A DNA stretch of 64,000 nucleotides from Reyranella sp. (GCF_017305915.1 NZ_JAFKJN010000020.1:62001-126000), one strand, 5' to 3'. Numbered from the stretch's first letter, positions 52,063 through 60,632 are shown. A program made the numbers and translations. Notes: generated by a model not told the origin, from the letters alone.

Positions 52063-53535
52063 ATGGCTGCTCTCACCGATCTGACGCTCGCCGATCTGGC
52101 GAAGGCGATGGCGAAGAAAGAAGCCAGCGCCGTCGAGGTTGCCGACGCGCACCTGAAGAAGCTCGACGAGCATCGCGCGCTCAACGCCTTCATCACCGAG
52201 ACGCCGGACAAGGCGCGGGCGATGGCCAAGGCGTCCGACGAGCGCCGCGCGCGCGGCGAGGCCGGGCTGCTCGAAGGCGTGCCGCTCGCGATCAAGGACC
52301 TGTTCTGCACCGAGGACGTGCAGACCACGGCGGCCTCCCACATCCTCGAAGGCTTCGTGCCGCCGTACGAGAGCACCGTCACCACCAACCTGTGGAAGGC
52401 GGGCGCGGTGATGGTCGGCAAGACCAACCTCGACGAGTTCGCCATGGGCTCGTCGAACATGACGAGCTATTTCGGCGGCGTCGAGAACCCGTGGAAGCGG
52501 CGCGGCGACAACCGCAAGCTGGTGCCGGGCGGCTCGTCCGGCGGCTCGGCGGCGGCGGTCGCGGCCTACATGGTGCCGGGCAGCACCGGCACGGACACCG
52601 GCGGCTCGATCCGCCAGCCGGCGTCGTTCTGCGGCATCGTCGGGCTGAAGCCGACCTACGGCCGCTGCTCGCGCTGGGGCGTGGTGGCGTTCGCGAGCTC
52701 GCTCGACCAGCCGGGCCCGTTCGCCCGCACCGTCGAGGACTCGGCGATCCTGCTGCAGGGCATGGCCGGCCACGATCCCAAGGACTCGACCTCGGCCCCG
52801 CTGGCCGTGCCGGACTTCGCTGCGGCCGCGCGCAGCCCCGACATCAAGGGCCTCAGGGTCGGCATCCCGAAGGAGTACCGGGTCGACGGCACGGCGCCGG
52901 AGATCGTGGCACTGTGGGACAAGGGTATCGAGATGATGAAGGCGGCGGGCGCCAGCATTGTCGAGGTCTCGCTGCCGCACACCAGGTACGCGCTGCCGGC
53001 CTATTACATCGTGGCGCCGGCGGAGTGCTCGTCGAACCTCGCGCGCTACGACGGCGTGCGTTACGGACTGCGCGTGCCGGGCAAGGACCTCACGGAGATG
53101 TACGAGAGCACGCGCGCCGCGGGCTTCGGCAAGGAAGTGCGCCGGCGCGTGATGATCGGCACCTACGTGCTGTCGGCCGGCTACTACGACGCCTACTACA
53201 AGAAGGCGCAGCAGGTGCGGGCGCTGATCGCGCGCGACTTCAAGGACGCCTTTGCCAAGTGCGACGTGCTGCTGACGCCGACCGCGCCGACCGCAGCCTT
53301 CGCCGCCGGCGAGAAGATGGACGACCCGGTGACCATGTACCTCAACGACATGTTCACCATCCCGGCCTCAATGGCGGGCCTGCCCGGCATCTCGGTGCCG
53401 GCGGGCGTCGACAAGGACGGCCTGCCGCTCGGCCTGCAGCTGATCGGCCGCGCCTTCGACGAGGTGACGATGCTGAAGGCGGCCGCGGCGCTCGAGCAGG
53501 CCGCCGCGTTCAAGGGCCGCGCCGCAGGGTACTGA
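52063..53535 (+). CDS. gatA: Asp-tRNA(Asn)/Glu-tRNA(Gln) amidotransferase subunit A
   Basis: Releases ammonia from glutamine for tRNA-bound Asp or Glu; 490 residues. The amidase catalytic triad is visible: Lys78 in PLAIKDLFC, the cis-Ser in VPGGSSGGSAAAVAA and the nucleophile Ser in GTDTGGSIRQPASFCG. gatB does not follow as in many relatives; a repeat-bearing gap and a LysE gene lie downstream instead. With the AspRS in this window it probably makes Asn-tRNA(Asn) indirectly. Confidence 0.97.
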   Translation: MAALTDLTLADLAKAMAKKEASAVEVADAHLKKLDEHRALNAFITETPDKARAMAKASDERRARGEAGLLEGVPLAIKDLFCTEDVQTTAASHILEGFVPPYESTVTTNLWKAGAVMVGKTNLDEFAMGSSNMTSYFGGVENPWKRRGDNRKLVPGGSSGGSAAAVAAYMVPGSTGTDTGGSIRQPASFCGIVGLKPTYGRCSRWGVVAFASSLDQPGPFARTVEDSAILLQGMAGHDPKDSTSAPLAVPDFAAAARSPDIKGLRVGIPKEYRVDGTAPEIVALWDKGIEMMKAAGASIVEVSLPHTRYALPAYYIVAPAECSSNLARYDGVRYGLRVPGKDLTEMYESTRAAGFGKEVRRRVMIGTYVLSAGYYDAYYKKAQQVRALIARDFKDAFAKCDVLLTPTAPTAAFAAGEKMDDPVTMYLNDMFTIPASMAGLPGISVPAGVDKDGLPLGLQLIGRAFDEVTMLKAAAALEQAAAFKGRAAGY

Positions 53536-53888
53536 TGCCGTTGCTGGTCGAGCTCGCGGTCGAGCCGCGATCTCGCGCCGATGCCGAACGGCTCGACGGC
53601 TTAGGCCGGTCAATCGGCGCAACGGCCTGTGGATAAGGGCTCGCGGTACCGGCTCATTCCGGGCAATGGACCGGCAAGCGCCCCTTGAATCGCCTGGCAG
53701 ATTTTCGCGGCCATTGCCCATATTAGGTGTTGGACGCGGAATGCTGCAGTGTGAGGTCGACGATGACCTCGCGCCCGCTCGGTGAATTGGCGGCAGTTGG
53801 CGCTACTGCGCTACCCCCTGCCGGGCCCGGGAAGAGTTAGCGCGGTTTGCGAGGTTTCCGCGGCCCCCTGTTGGGAGAGGAAATTGCC
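53536..53888. other. 353-base gap after gatA: micro-frame and dispersed repeat
   Basis: ATG 53535-53537 overlaps the gatA stop and opens a 33-codon frame (ends 53636) beginning LLVELAVEPRSRADAERL, which looks a little like domain III of elongation factor G; the match is too short to trust. The family 1 repeat copy B follows (53661-53731), then an inverted repeat gaggtc/gacctc near 53755-53772. GGGAGAGG precedes the LysE gene start. No other coding signal. Confidence 0.55.
53661..53731 (-). repeat. Dispersed palindromic repeat, family 1, copy B
   Basis: Read on the minus strand it begins aacacctaatatgggcaatg and ends tccattgccc, matching copy A at 12109 at both ends with almost the same length (71 against 70), while the 35 or so bases between differ. 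The terminal gggcaatgg / ccattgccc pair is perfect over nine bases. Confidence 0.8.
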
Positions 53889-54500
53889 ATGTCGCTCGAG
53901 CTGTACGCTGCCTATCTGGTCGCCTGCCTCATCGTCATCATCGTGCCGGGGCCGACGGTGACCCTGATCCTGGCCAACAGCCTGCGGCACGGCATGCGCG
54001 CCGGGCTGATGAACGTGCTGGGCACGCAGATCGGGCTCGCGATCATGATCGCCATCGTCGGCATCGGCCTGACGTCGCTGATCGAGGCGATGGGCCACTG
54101 GTTCGATTGGCTGCGGCTTGCCGGTGCGGCCTATCTGGTATGGCTCGGCTGGAAGATGATCCGCGCGTCGGGCGAGGCGGTCGACGGCCGGCCGGCGCGC
54201 ACGCCGCGCGGCGGCTTCGTCATGCAAGGCGCGCTGGTGGCGCTCAGCAACCCCAAGACCCTGCTGTTCTTCGGCGCTTTCTTTCCGCAATTCATCGATC
54301 CGGCGCGCGGCCACGGCCTGCAGATCCTGATCATGGGGCTGACGGCGATGCTGTTCGCTGCGGTGTCCGACAGTGCCTATGCGCTGGCCTCGGGCCGCGC
54401 CGGCCGCGTGCTGTCGGCCCGGCGGGTCCGGCTGCTGAGCCGCATGAGCGGCGGATTCCTGATCGGCGGCGGGGTCTGGCTGGCGCTGTCTCGGCGCTAG
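53889..54500 (+). CDS. LysE/RhtB family amino-acid exporter
   Basis: 203 residues with six hydrophobic segments. Family text: ACLIVIIVPGPTVTLILANS (the PGP motif), AAYLVWLGWKMIRA and VALSNPKTLLFFGAFFPQF. Members export amino acids such as lysine, homoserine or threonine, or their analogues; which one is not evident. Start ATG 53889 follows GAGAGG. Confidence 0.92.
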   Translation: MSLELYAAYLVACLIVIIVPGPTVTLILANSLRHGMRAGLMNVLGTQIGLAIMIAIVGIGLTSLIEAMGHWFDWLRLAGAAYLVWLGWKMIRASGEAVDGRPARTPRGGFVMQGALVALSNPKTLLFFGAFFPQFIDPARGHGLQILIMGLTAMLFAAVSDSAYALASGRAGRVLSARRVRLLSRMSGGFLIGGGVWLALSRR

Positions 54501-54717
54501 CCCGGAGAGAAAACTCCCTTGCCGCCACCACAGCGACAGCCGGAAAATCGACTGGGCCGCCGGAGGGAAGTAGAGACGACCGTGCGGCGGCGGCAAGGGC
54601 ACGGTGTCGAATTCCCCAACACGACACCGATCTCTCGTTGTCCTGAGTAGCCCAGCCGCCGAATCACCGCGCGTGAATAGGGCGTGAAAAAAGCGCCGCC
54701 TTGTTGGTCGTCCTAAA

Positions 54718-54751
54718 GCACATTCCATCTGGCTAGCCGGATGGAATGTGC
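54718..54751. repeat. 34-base near-perfect palindrome
   Basis: Seventeen-base arms (gcacattccatctggct and its complement) meet with no spacer and differ at one position, which still allows a G-U pair. No T run follows on either strand. Confidence 0.85.
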
Positions 54752-54780
54752 CGCGTGAAACCAGAATCACCCGCGCGCGC

Positions 54781-54826
54781 ATTTCCGAGCCGATGGAACC
54801 GCGAGCGGTTCCATCGGCTCGGAAAT
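54781..54826. repeat. 46-base perfect palindrome next to the AurF-like gene end
   Basis: Arms of 22 bases (beginning atttccgagccgatgg) are exactly complementary around a two-base centre ga. It ends 4 bases before the stop codon of the minus-strand gene. It shares the string ttccatc with the palindrome at 54718. A cruciform or very strong RNA hairpin could form; it lacks the T run of a terminator. Confidence 0.9.
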
Positions 54827-54830
54827 CGCT

Positions 54831-55802
54831 CTAGGCCGCGAGCTTGAGCCCGAAGGATTCGAGGCTCGGCGCGATGCGCTCGGTGATCAGGCCGACCTTG
54901 CGCAGGTTGCGGACCAGCCCGTCGTGCAGGTCGCGGCGGAAGTACTTGCGGAAGGCAGTCTCGTCGCCGCCGGCCGCGCGCTCGCGGCGGAACTGCTTGA
55001 TCTCGTCGAGCTCGGTCTTGCCGAAGCCGAATTCCTGGTAGACCGGCAGCGGGAAGGTGCCGGCGAGCGTGCGGCCGAGCGCCCACACCGCGAAATCCTC
55101 CATCTCGCGGTGCTCCGCCTCGGTCGCCTGCGCCACGAGCTCGGGCAGCGAGAGCATGGCGAAGCCCATGTGGCGCGCCTCGTCCTGCAGGATGCGGCGG
55201 CAGACCTGGCGCAGCACGGCGTCCTTCGAGGACTCCGCGAGCATGCGGAACAGCGACACCGCGAAGGTCTCGGCAACGAGCTGCAGGCCGATCGTCTTGA
55301 GATACCAGGAGGAGGTGCCGAGCAGTGTGTCGAAGATCTCGCGCACGTTGCTGCCCACGGGATAGATCTCGCCGTCGAGCCGGAGGTCGACGTAGCGCTG
55401 CAGCACCTCGTTGTGCCGTGCCTCGTCGGCGACCTGGGTCGCCTGGAAGAGCTTGGCGTCCTGGCCCTGCACGCACTCGACGAGCTGGCTGCACAAAAGC
55501 ATGGCGCCGTGCTCGCCCTGCACCAGGGTCGACAGCCGCCAGCGCGTGATGCGGCGGTTGAGCTCGACCCGGTCGGCCTCCGACATCGCGGCCCAGAAGC
55601 GTGTGCCGTTGATGTCGACCAGGTCGTCGGAGATCAGGCCGCCGTCGCCCTCGAGCGGCACCGCCCAGTCGATGTCGCGGGCGGCGTTCCATTGGTCGAT
55701 CTTGGCCTGCTCGTAGAGCCGGCGCAGGTCGGACTGGTCGCTCGCATAGTCATGACGGAAGTGCGCAGTGTTACGCGTCTCGACCTGGTGCCCGTTCGCC
55801 AC
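54831..55802 (-). CDS. Ferritin-like diiron protein (AurF/N-oxygenase-like)
   Basis: A 323-residue, all-helical protein with the diiron ligand pattern of AurF-type oxygenases and ribonucleotide-reductase-like proteins: Glu in LVQGEHGAMLLC, QVADEARHNEV, Glu in LVAETFAVSLF and RILQDEARHMGF. Two DEARH boxes are the hallmark. It could oxidise an amine or fatty acyl group; no pathway genes adjoin it. GTG 55802 is chosen as start because GGGAGG lies six bases before it; an upstream TTG lacks this. Confidence 0.82.
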   Translation of the reverse strand: MANGHQVETRNTAHFRHDYASDQSDLRRLYEQAKIDQWNAARDIDWAVPLEGDGGLISDDLVDINGTRFWAAMSEADRVELNRRITRWRLSTLVQGEHGAMLLCSQLVECVQGQDAKLFQATQVADEARHNEVLQRYVDLRLDGEIYPVGSNVREIFDTLLGTSSWYLKTIGLQLVAETFAVSLFRMLAESSKDAVLRQVCRRILQDEARHMGFAMLSLPELVAQATEAEHREMEDFAVWALGRTLAGTFPLPVYQEFGFGKTELDEIKQFRRERAAGGDETAFRKYFRRDLHDGLVRNLRKVGLITERIAPSLESFGLKLAA

Positions 55803-55843
55803 GGCGTTCCTCCCATGTCGTTCTTCCGATAGTCTGGGCGGGC

Positions 55844-56356
55844 ATGAGGGCTTCGGCAAGTCTGCTCTGGCTGGGCGCTGCGGTCACGCTCAGCGCCTTC
55901 GCGTCGGCCTACGTCGTCGCCATGTTCGTGGCCGACCGGCTGGCCGACTGCACGACGCCCGCGGTGCTGCCGGTCGCCTATTCCGTCATGCTGGGCTACG
56001 CCATCGTCGGCGCCCAGATCGGCATCAACAACCTGGTGAATTCGGGCCGCCCGCCGCCCTATCTCGAAGAGCTGCAATGGGCGAGCTTCGTCCTGATCGG
56101 GCTGGGCATGGTCTGGGTCGGCTTCGCCTACAGCATCTGGCTGGTCGTGGGCTTCCTGATGCTGTTCTTCGTGCCGCTGGGCGCGGTCTACCTGATCGTC
56201 GGCGTGCCGGTCTTCGCGGCCGTGATGCGGCTCTACGAGCGGGCCGTGCCGGATCTCGACGCGGCGTCGGCCTGGCCGGCGACCGTCCTCGCGGTCGCGC
56301 CGTTCGTCGTCTTTCCGCTCCGCGATATCGAGGCGCGCTGCGGGGTTTTGCAGTAA
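55844..56356 (+). CDS. Small integral membrane protein of unknown function
   Basis: 170 residues with about four to five hydrophobic stretches (LLWLGAAVTLSAFASAYVVA, VAYSVMLGYAIVGAQIG, ASFVLIGLGMVWVGFAYSIW, LMLFFVPLGAVYLIVGVPV and a last one). No family is recognised and no charged residue stands out within the helices. It diverges from the diiron gene by 41 bases and precedes the deacylase gene by 27. Confidence 0.6.
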   Translation: MRASASLLWLGAAVTLSAFASAYVVAMFVADRLADCTTPAVLPVAYSVMLGYAIVGAQIGINNLVNSGRPPPYLEELQWASFVLIGLGMVWVGFAYSIWLVVGFLMLFFVPLGAVYLIVGVPVFAAVMRLYERAVPDLDAASAWPATVLAVAPFVVFPLRDIEARCGVLQ

Positions 56357-56383
56357 GCTCTCTCAAAATCCGGGAGTGAAACC

Positions 56384-58105
56384 ATGGCGGACTACGATCT
56401 GGTCGTACGCGGCGGCACCATCGCGGACGGCACCGGCGTGGCCACGCGCGAGGCCGATGTCGCGGTCAAGGACGGCAAGATCGTCTCTGTTTGCGCGGTG
56501 TCCGGCAAGGGCAAGGAAGAGATCGACGCCAAGGGCCTGCTGGTCACGCCGGGCTTCGTCGATATCCACACGCATTACGACGGCCAGGCGACCTGGGATT
56601 CGCGGCTGCAGCCCTCGAGCTGGCACGGCGTCACCACCGCGGTGATGGGCAATTGCGGCGTCGGCTTCGCGCCGGTGAAGATCGAGGACCGCCAGCGCCT
56701 GATCGAGCTGATGGAAGGCGTTGAGGACATCCCCGGCGCCGCGCTCGACGAGGGCCTGAACTGGTCGTGGGAATCGTTCGGCCAGTACCTCGATGCGCTG
56801 GATGCCCGGCCGCGCGACATGGATCTCGGCGCCCAGCTGCCGCACGGCGCGCTGCGCGTCTTCGTGATGGGTGAGCGCGCGGCGCGGCTGGAGGAGGCGA
56901 CGCCCGAAGAGGTCGCGCAGATGCGGACGCTCACTGCCGAGGCGATGCGTGCCGGCGCGCTAGGCTTCTCGACCTCGCGCACGCTCAACCACCGCACCGT
57001 GAAGGGCGATCCGACGCCGTCGCTGCGCGCCTCCGAGGCCGAGCTGCTGGGTATCGCGATGGGCATGAAGGACGCCGGGAGCGGCGTGATCGAGTTCATC
57101 TCGGACTTCAACACGCCCGACCCCGAGAGCGAGTTCGAGATGATCGACCGGCTGCTCGGCGCCAGCGGCCGGCCGTTCTCGGTATCGCTGGCGCAGGCGC
57201 ACCGGCGGCCCGAGGGCTGGCGGCTGCTGCTCGGCCTGGTCGAGGGACTGGCCGGCAAGGGCCACGCCGTCAAGGCGCAAGTGGCGCCGCGGCCGATCGG
57301 CGTGCTGCAGGGCCTGCAGGCGAGCCGCATCCCGTTCTCGATGTGCGCCTCCTACAAGGCGATCGCCAAGAAGGGCGTCGCCGAACGGCTGGCGATCATG
57401 CGCGATCCGTCGTTCCGCGCGAAGCTGCTGGAGGAGGCGCGCGAGCCGCTGCGCTCCGACATGGCGGCGCGGCTCACCGACTACGACCGCATGTTCCCGC
57501 TCGGCGATCCGCCGAACTACGAGCCCGACCAGGACAGCTCGCTCGGCGCCCGGGCGCGGCGCGAGAACCGCGATCCCCGCGAGGTCGTGTACGACTACCT
57601 GATCGAAGGCGAGGGCAGGAACTTCATCTTCGCGCCGTTCGCCAACTTCGCCGCGTTCAACCTCGACTGCTGCAGCGAGATGATGCAGAGCCCGCACACG
57701 CTGATCGGGCTGGGCGACGGCGGCGCGCATGTCGGCCTGATCTCCGACGGGTCGTTCCCGACGACCCTGCTGGCGCATTGGGGCCGCGACCGCGCGCGTG
57801 GCCGGCTCGACGTCGCCTGGCTGGTCAAGCGCCAGACCCAGGACAATGCCCGCGCCGTCGGCCTGCACGACCGCGGCGTGATCGCGCCGGGCTACAAGGC
57901 CGATCTCAACGTCATCGACTTCGACAAGCTCGGCGTCGAGGCGCCGGTGATGAAGTGGGACCTGCCGGCCGGCGGCAAGCGCCTGCTGCAGAAGGCGCGG
58001 GGCTATCGCGCCACCGTGGTCGCCGGCGCCATTACCTATCGCGACGGCGAGGCGACCGGCGCGCTGCCGGGCAGGCTGGTGCGGGGGCCACAGAAGGCGG
58101 CCTAG
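56384..58105 (+). CDS. N-acyl-D-amino-acid deacylase / D-aminoacylase family amidohydrolase
   Basis: Hydrolyses N-acylated D-amino acids or related compounds; 573 residues. N-terminal beta sandwich (DLVVRGGTIADGTG), then the metal site VDIHTHYDGQATWD, the family mark GNCGVGFAPV (metal-bridging cysteine), and late GDGGAHVGLISDGSFPT plus GVIAPGYKADLNVIDFD. Its exact substrate is open; such genes are frequent in soil alphaproteobacteria. Confidence 0.9.
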   Translation: MADYDLVVRGGTIADGTGVATREADVAVKDGKIVSVCAVSGKGKEEIDAKGLLVTPGFVDIHTHYDGQATWDSRLQPSSWHGVTTAVMGNCGVGFAPVKIEDRQRLIELMEGVEDIPGAALDEGLNWSWESFGQYLDALDARPRDMDLGAQLPHGALRVFVMGERAARLEEATPEEVAQMRTLTAEAMRAGALGFSTSRTLNHRTVKGDPTPSLRASEAELLGIAMGMKDAGSGVIEFISDFNTPDPESEFEMIDRLLGASGRPFSVSLAQAHRRPEGWRLLLGLVEGLAGKGHAVKAQVAPRPIGVLQGLQASRIPFSMCASYKAIAKKGVAERLAIMRDPSFRAKLLEEAREPLRSDMAARLTDYDRMFPLGDPPNYEPDQDSSLGARARRENRDPREVVYDYLIEGEGRNFIFAPFANFAAFNLDCCSEMMQSPHTLIGLGDGGAHVGLISDGSFPTTLLAHWGRDRARGRLDVAWLVKRQTQDNARAVGLHDRGVIAPGYKADLNVIDFDKLGVEAPVMKWDLPAGGKRLLQKARGYRATVVAGAITYRDGEATGALPGRLVRGPQKAA

Positions 58106-58114
58106 GGGAAAGGC

Positions 58115-59155
58115 CTACACGCTGGCGTGTCGCAGCTTCGGAATCACCTGGCTGCCGAATTCGGCGTACCACGCCTTCAATTTCGCCGGCGGCTGGGCCC
58201 GGTTGAAGGTGGCCGCGAAATGGCCGGCACCGGCCGCGCGGCTCTGCTCGATGATCTGCTCCGCGACGGACTGAGGCGTGCCGGCGATCACTTCGTCGTC
58301 GCCGATCGAGAAGGCGTGAGCCGTCGGCGTGTCGAGGACCGCCGGCCGGTCCGGCGTGTCGAGGCGGGGGTCGGCCTCGAGATACTTGCGCATGTTGCGG
58401 AGCTGGGTGTCGACGACCGCCGCGGCCTCGCCGTCGTCGCCGAGCATCGTGACCTGCCGGCGGATGCAGAGATCGTCCGGGCCGACCTTGCGCCCGGCCT
58501 TGTGCGCCTCGTCGCGGAACGCATCGAAGATCTCGATGATCTTGCTCAACGGATGGAAGCCGGTGCAGAGCTTGGCGCCGCGGCGCGCCGCCTTGCGCGC
58601 CGATGAGGCGCTCACCACCGTGACCCAGACCGGTGGCGACGGCTGCTGCAGGGGCCGCGGCGTGAGGCGCAGATTGTCGAACTGCCAGAACCTGCCGTGG
58701 TGTGAGATCACCGGGCTCTTCAGCGCGGCATCGAGGATGTCGAGGACTTCGTCGTTGCGCGCGCGTGCCTCGTCAGGCTCGAGGCCGACCTTCGCCATTT
58801 CATTGGGGATGCCGGCTGCGGTCCCGATCTCCAGCCGGCCGCCGGTGAGATGGTCCAGCATGCCGATCTCCTCGATCAGTTGCCACGGCGTGTGATAGGG
58901 CGCGACCATGCCCAGCGTGCCCAGCCGCAGTGTCCTGGTCCGCGCGGCGACATTGGCGATCAGCAGGTTGGGCGCCGGCGAGTAGGCGGCGCCGAAGTGA
59001 TGCTCGCTGAAGAAGATGCCCTCGAAGCCGGCCGGCTCGGCACTCGCCCACAGGTCGAGATAGGCGTCGAAATAGTCCGCCGAGCGGGGCGCATCGAACC
59101 GCTCGTGAAACTCGATCGGTGCCCCGAAGAACTCGAAGATCCACGGCTTTATCAT
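58115..59155 (-). CDS. LLM class flavin-dependent oxidoreductase, TetR-linked
   Basis: 346 residues of the luciferase-like family: IFFSEHHFGAAYSPAPNLLI, LRLGTLGMVAPYHTPWQL, GRLEIGTAAGIPNEM and the C-terminal AGTPQSVAEQIIEQSRAAG. ATG 59155 is preferred, with GGGGAG about nine bases before it; an upstream in-frame ATG would add eight residues. It follows the tetR gene by 25 bases in the same direction, so it is probably under that regulator. Substrate unknown. Confidence 0.9.
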   Translation of the reverse strand: MIKPWIFEFFGAPIEFHERFDAPRSADYFDAYLDLWASAEPAGFEGIFFSEHHFGAAYSPAPNLLIANVAARTRTLRLGTLGMVAPYHTPWQLIEEIGMLDHLTGGRLEIGTAAGIPNEMAKVGLEPDEARARNDEVLDILDAALKSPVISHHGRFWQFDNLRLTPRPLQQPSPPVWVTVVSASSARKAARRGAKLCTGFHPLSKIIEIFDAFRDEAHKAGRKVGPDDLCIRRQVTMLGDDGEAAAVVDTQLRNMRKYLEADPRLDTPDRPAVLDTPTAHAFSIGDDEVIAGTPQSVAEQIIEQSRAAGAGHFAATFNRAQPPAKLKAWYAEFGSQVIPKLRHASV

Positions 59156-59180
59156 CGGCGCGCTCCCCCTGTGCCCCACC

Positions 59181-59756
59181 TTAGCGCCGGCTTGTGATCG
59201 CGCGGTAGGTCTCGGCGATCAGCTCGTCGACCAGCGGCGGCGGCGGCTCGCGGCGCTCGAGATGCTGGCGGACGGCGGCGATCGGCACCTCCGCCAGCAC
59301 GAAGGTGGCGCGCCGCGTCTGCGATACGCCGCTGCGGCCGAAGGCCTGACGCGCGAAGGCTTTCAGACAGCTCTCGAAGCGCTGTGCCTGCTCGCGCACG
59401 CCCTTTCGCAGGCTCGCCGGCCAGTCGCCCGGCACGAAGTCGTGGCGGCTGTAGAGCAGCAGCAGCCGGGCATCGTCGAGGTTGCGGCGTACCCAGGCCG
59501 GGGTGTGAAGCGCGGCGGCGAGGCCGTCGCCCGCCTCGATCGCAGCCACGAAGCCCTGCTGGTAGGCGAGCACGGTGGTCAGCCACAGCTCGCCCAGCAG
59601 CGCGTCGCGCGAGGCGAAGCGATAGTAGAACGAGCCCTTCGGCGCCTTCAGGCGCTCGGCCACCAGATCGACCGTGATCGCCGCCGGGCCGCGCTCGGCC
59701 GCGAGCGCCCGCGCCGCGGACAGGAAATCGGCATTGTCGAACAGCGCGCGTCCCAT
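59181..59756 (-). CDS. TetR family regulator of the LLM / PNPOx-like unit
   Basis: 191 residues. The HTH is at the N-terminus (AAITVDLVAERLKAPKGSFY then YRFASRDALLGELW). The palindrome tagact-attt-agtcta lies 7 bases upstream, between this gene and the divergent flavin-binding protein gene, so it probably controls itself, the LLM gene and the divergent gene. Confidence 0.9.
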   Translation of the reverse strand: MGRALFDNADFLSAARALAAERGPAAITVDLVAERLKAPKGSFYYRFASRDALLGELWLTTVLAYQQGFVAAIEAGDGLAAALHTPAWVRRNLDDARLLLLYSRHDFVPGDWPASLRKGVREQAQRFESCLKAFARQAFGRSGVSQTRRATFVLAEVPIAAVRQHLERREPPPPLVDELIAETYRAITSRR

Positions 59757-59763
59757 GGATTTG

Positions 59764-59783
59764 TAGACTATTTAGTCTAGACT
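59764..59783. promoter_or_regulatory. TetR operator, overlapping palindromes
   Basis: tagact (59764-59769), attt, agtcta (59774-59779) form a perfect 6-4-6 inverted repeat. The right arm extends into a second palindrome, agtctagact (59774-59783). Position between two divergent starts (59756 and 59833) fits dual repression. Confidence 0.7.
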
Positions 59784-59832
59784 CAATGGTCAACATATGC
59801 AGAGTCGGAGGCATCGAAGATGGAGGTTTCCG

Positions 59833-60339
59833 ATGCTGCACGAGCTGCTTGCCGGCGCGGCGAAGACGATGGCCAGCGTGCCCTATTGCTGGCTGGTGAC
59901 GACGGCATCCGACGGCGTCCATGCCCGGCCGATGGGGCGCATCCCGCCCGAGGCGGGGGAGGACGCACTGACCGTCCGCTTCCTGACCGACGACCGCTCG
60001 CGCAAGGCGGCGGAGATCCGCCGCGACGGCGCGGTCACGGCGATCTTCGAGAACCAGGCCAGCGACGCCTATGTCGCGGTGACCGGCCGGGCGACCCTGC
60101 AGGAGGACCGCAGCGAGGTGCGGCGGCGCTGGAAGCGCGGCTACGACGTCTACTTCCCGAGCGACGACGACCGCGCTCACGCGGCCTTCGTCGAGGTCGC
60201 GATCGAGCGGCTGGAGCTGTGGATCCGCGGCGTCACGCCCGAGCCTTTCGGCATGAAGACGACGGTGGTCGAGCGCGACGGAGACGGCTGGCGGCCTGCC
60301 CGATCAGACCGACCGGAGATGCCGCAGGGAGAGTGTTAG
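59833..60339 (+). CDS. Pyridoxamine 5'-phosphate oxidase-like flavin-binding protein
   Basis: 168 residues with the split-barrel fold of FMN/F420-binding proteins: VPYCWLVTTASDGVHARPM, VRFLTDDRSRKAAEIRRDG and AIFENQASDAYVAVTGRATL, ending ERLELWIRGVTPEPFG. Probably an FMN-dependent reductase or oxidase rather than true PdxH. GGAGG lies eight bases before ATG 59833. It diverges from the TetR-LLM pair and shares their operator, which suggests a joint flavin-dependent pathway. Confidence 0.82.
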   Translation: MLHELLAGAAKTMASVPYCWLVTTASDGVHARPMGRIPPEAGEDALTVRFLTDDRSRKAAEIRRDGAVTAIFENQASDAYVAVTGRATLQEDRSEVRRRWKRGYDVYFPSDDDRAHAAFVEVAIERLELWIRGVTPEPFGMKTTVVERDGDGWRPARSDRPEMPQGEC

Positions 60340-60632
60340 CCCACCAAGTCGTATTCGAGGCGCACCTGATCGACGATCTTGACCAGCGCGATGAAGCAGC
60401 CGGGCTGCAGCTGGGTGAAGCCGTCGACCGTCCAGTTCGGCGCGCCGTCGCGCGAGACACGCAGCGGCTTGGGAAGCGCGGCGGCACAGCCGTCGTACTT
60501 GGGCTCGCGAGCCGCCAGCCGCGCGATGCGTTCGTTCAGATCGGCGTGGATCACCGCTGCGGTCGCGCGCTTCTTGATGGTCACAGGATGCAGGGTGTCT
60601 GCGTCGAGGCTCTGAAGGAACATATCAGGCAT
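60336..60632 (-). CDS. Small protein of unknown function
   Basis: 98 residues, soluble, no signal (MPDMFLQSLDADTLHPVTI ... LQPGCFIALVKIVDQVRLEY). A good ribosome site (AAGGAG) lies 8 bases before ATG, and codon use is like the neighbours, so I believe it is real. It overlaps the convergent PNPOx-like gene by 4 bases. It may be cotranscribed with the P450 gene that ends 86 bases upstream. No family recognised. Confidence 0.6.
   Translation of the reverse strand: MPDMFLQSLDADTLHPVTIKKRATAAVIHADLNERIARLAAREPKYDGCAAALPKPLRVSRDGAPNWTVDGFTQLQPGCFIALVKIVDQVRLEYDLVG

Larger units (their letters stand above)
54501..54830. other. 330-base convergent gap with two long palindromes
   Basis: Between the ends of the LysE (+) and AurF-like (-) genes. 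An 11-base inverted repeat cccttgccgcc (54516-54526) / ggcggcaaggg (54589-54599) lies first; two long palindromes follow (54718-54751, 54781-54826). No coding frame or promoter is evident. Confidence 0.6.

Noticed and set aside
53536..53888. Missing gatB as evidence of a broken amidotransferase
   Set aside because: gatB can be encoded elsewhere in the genome, as known for some bacteria; the window cannot decide.
54718..54826. Palindromes considered as rho-independent terminators
   Set aside because: No T run follows either hairpin on either strand, and their arms are far longer than usual terminators.
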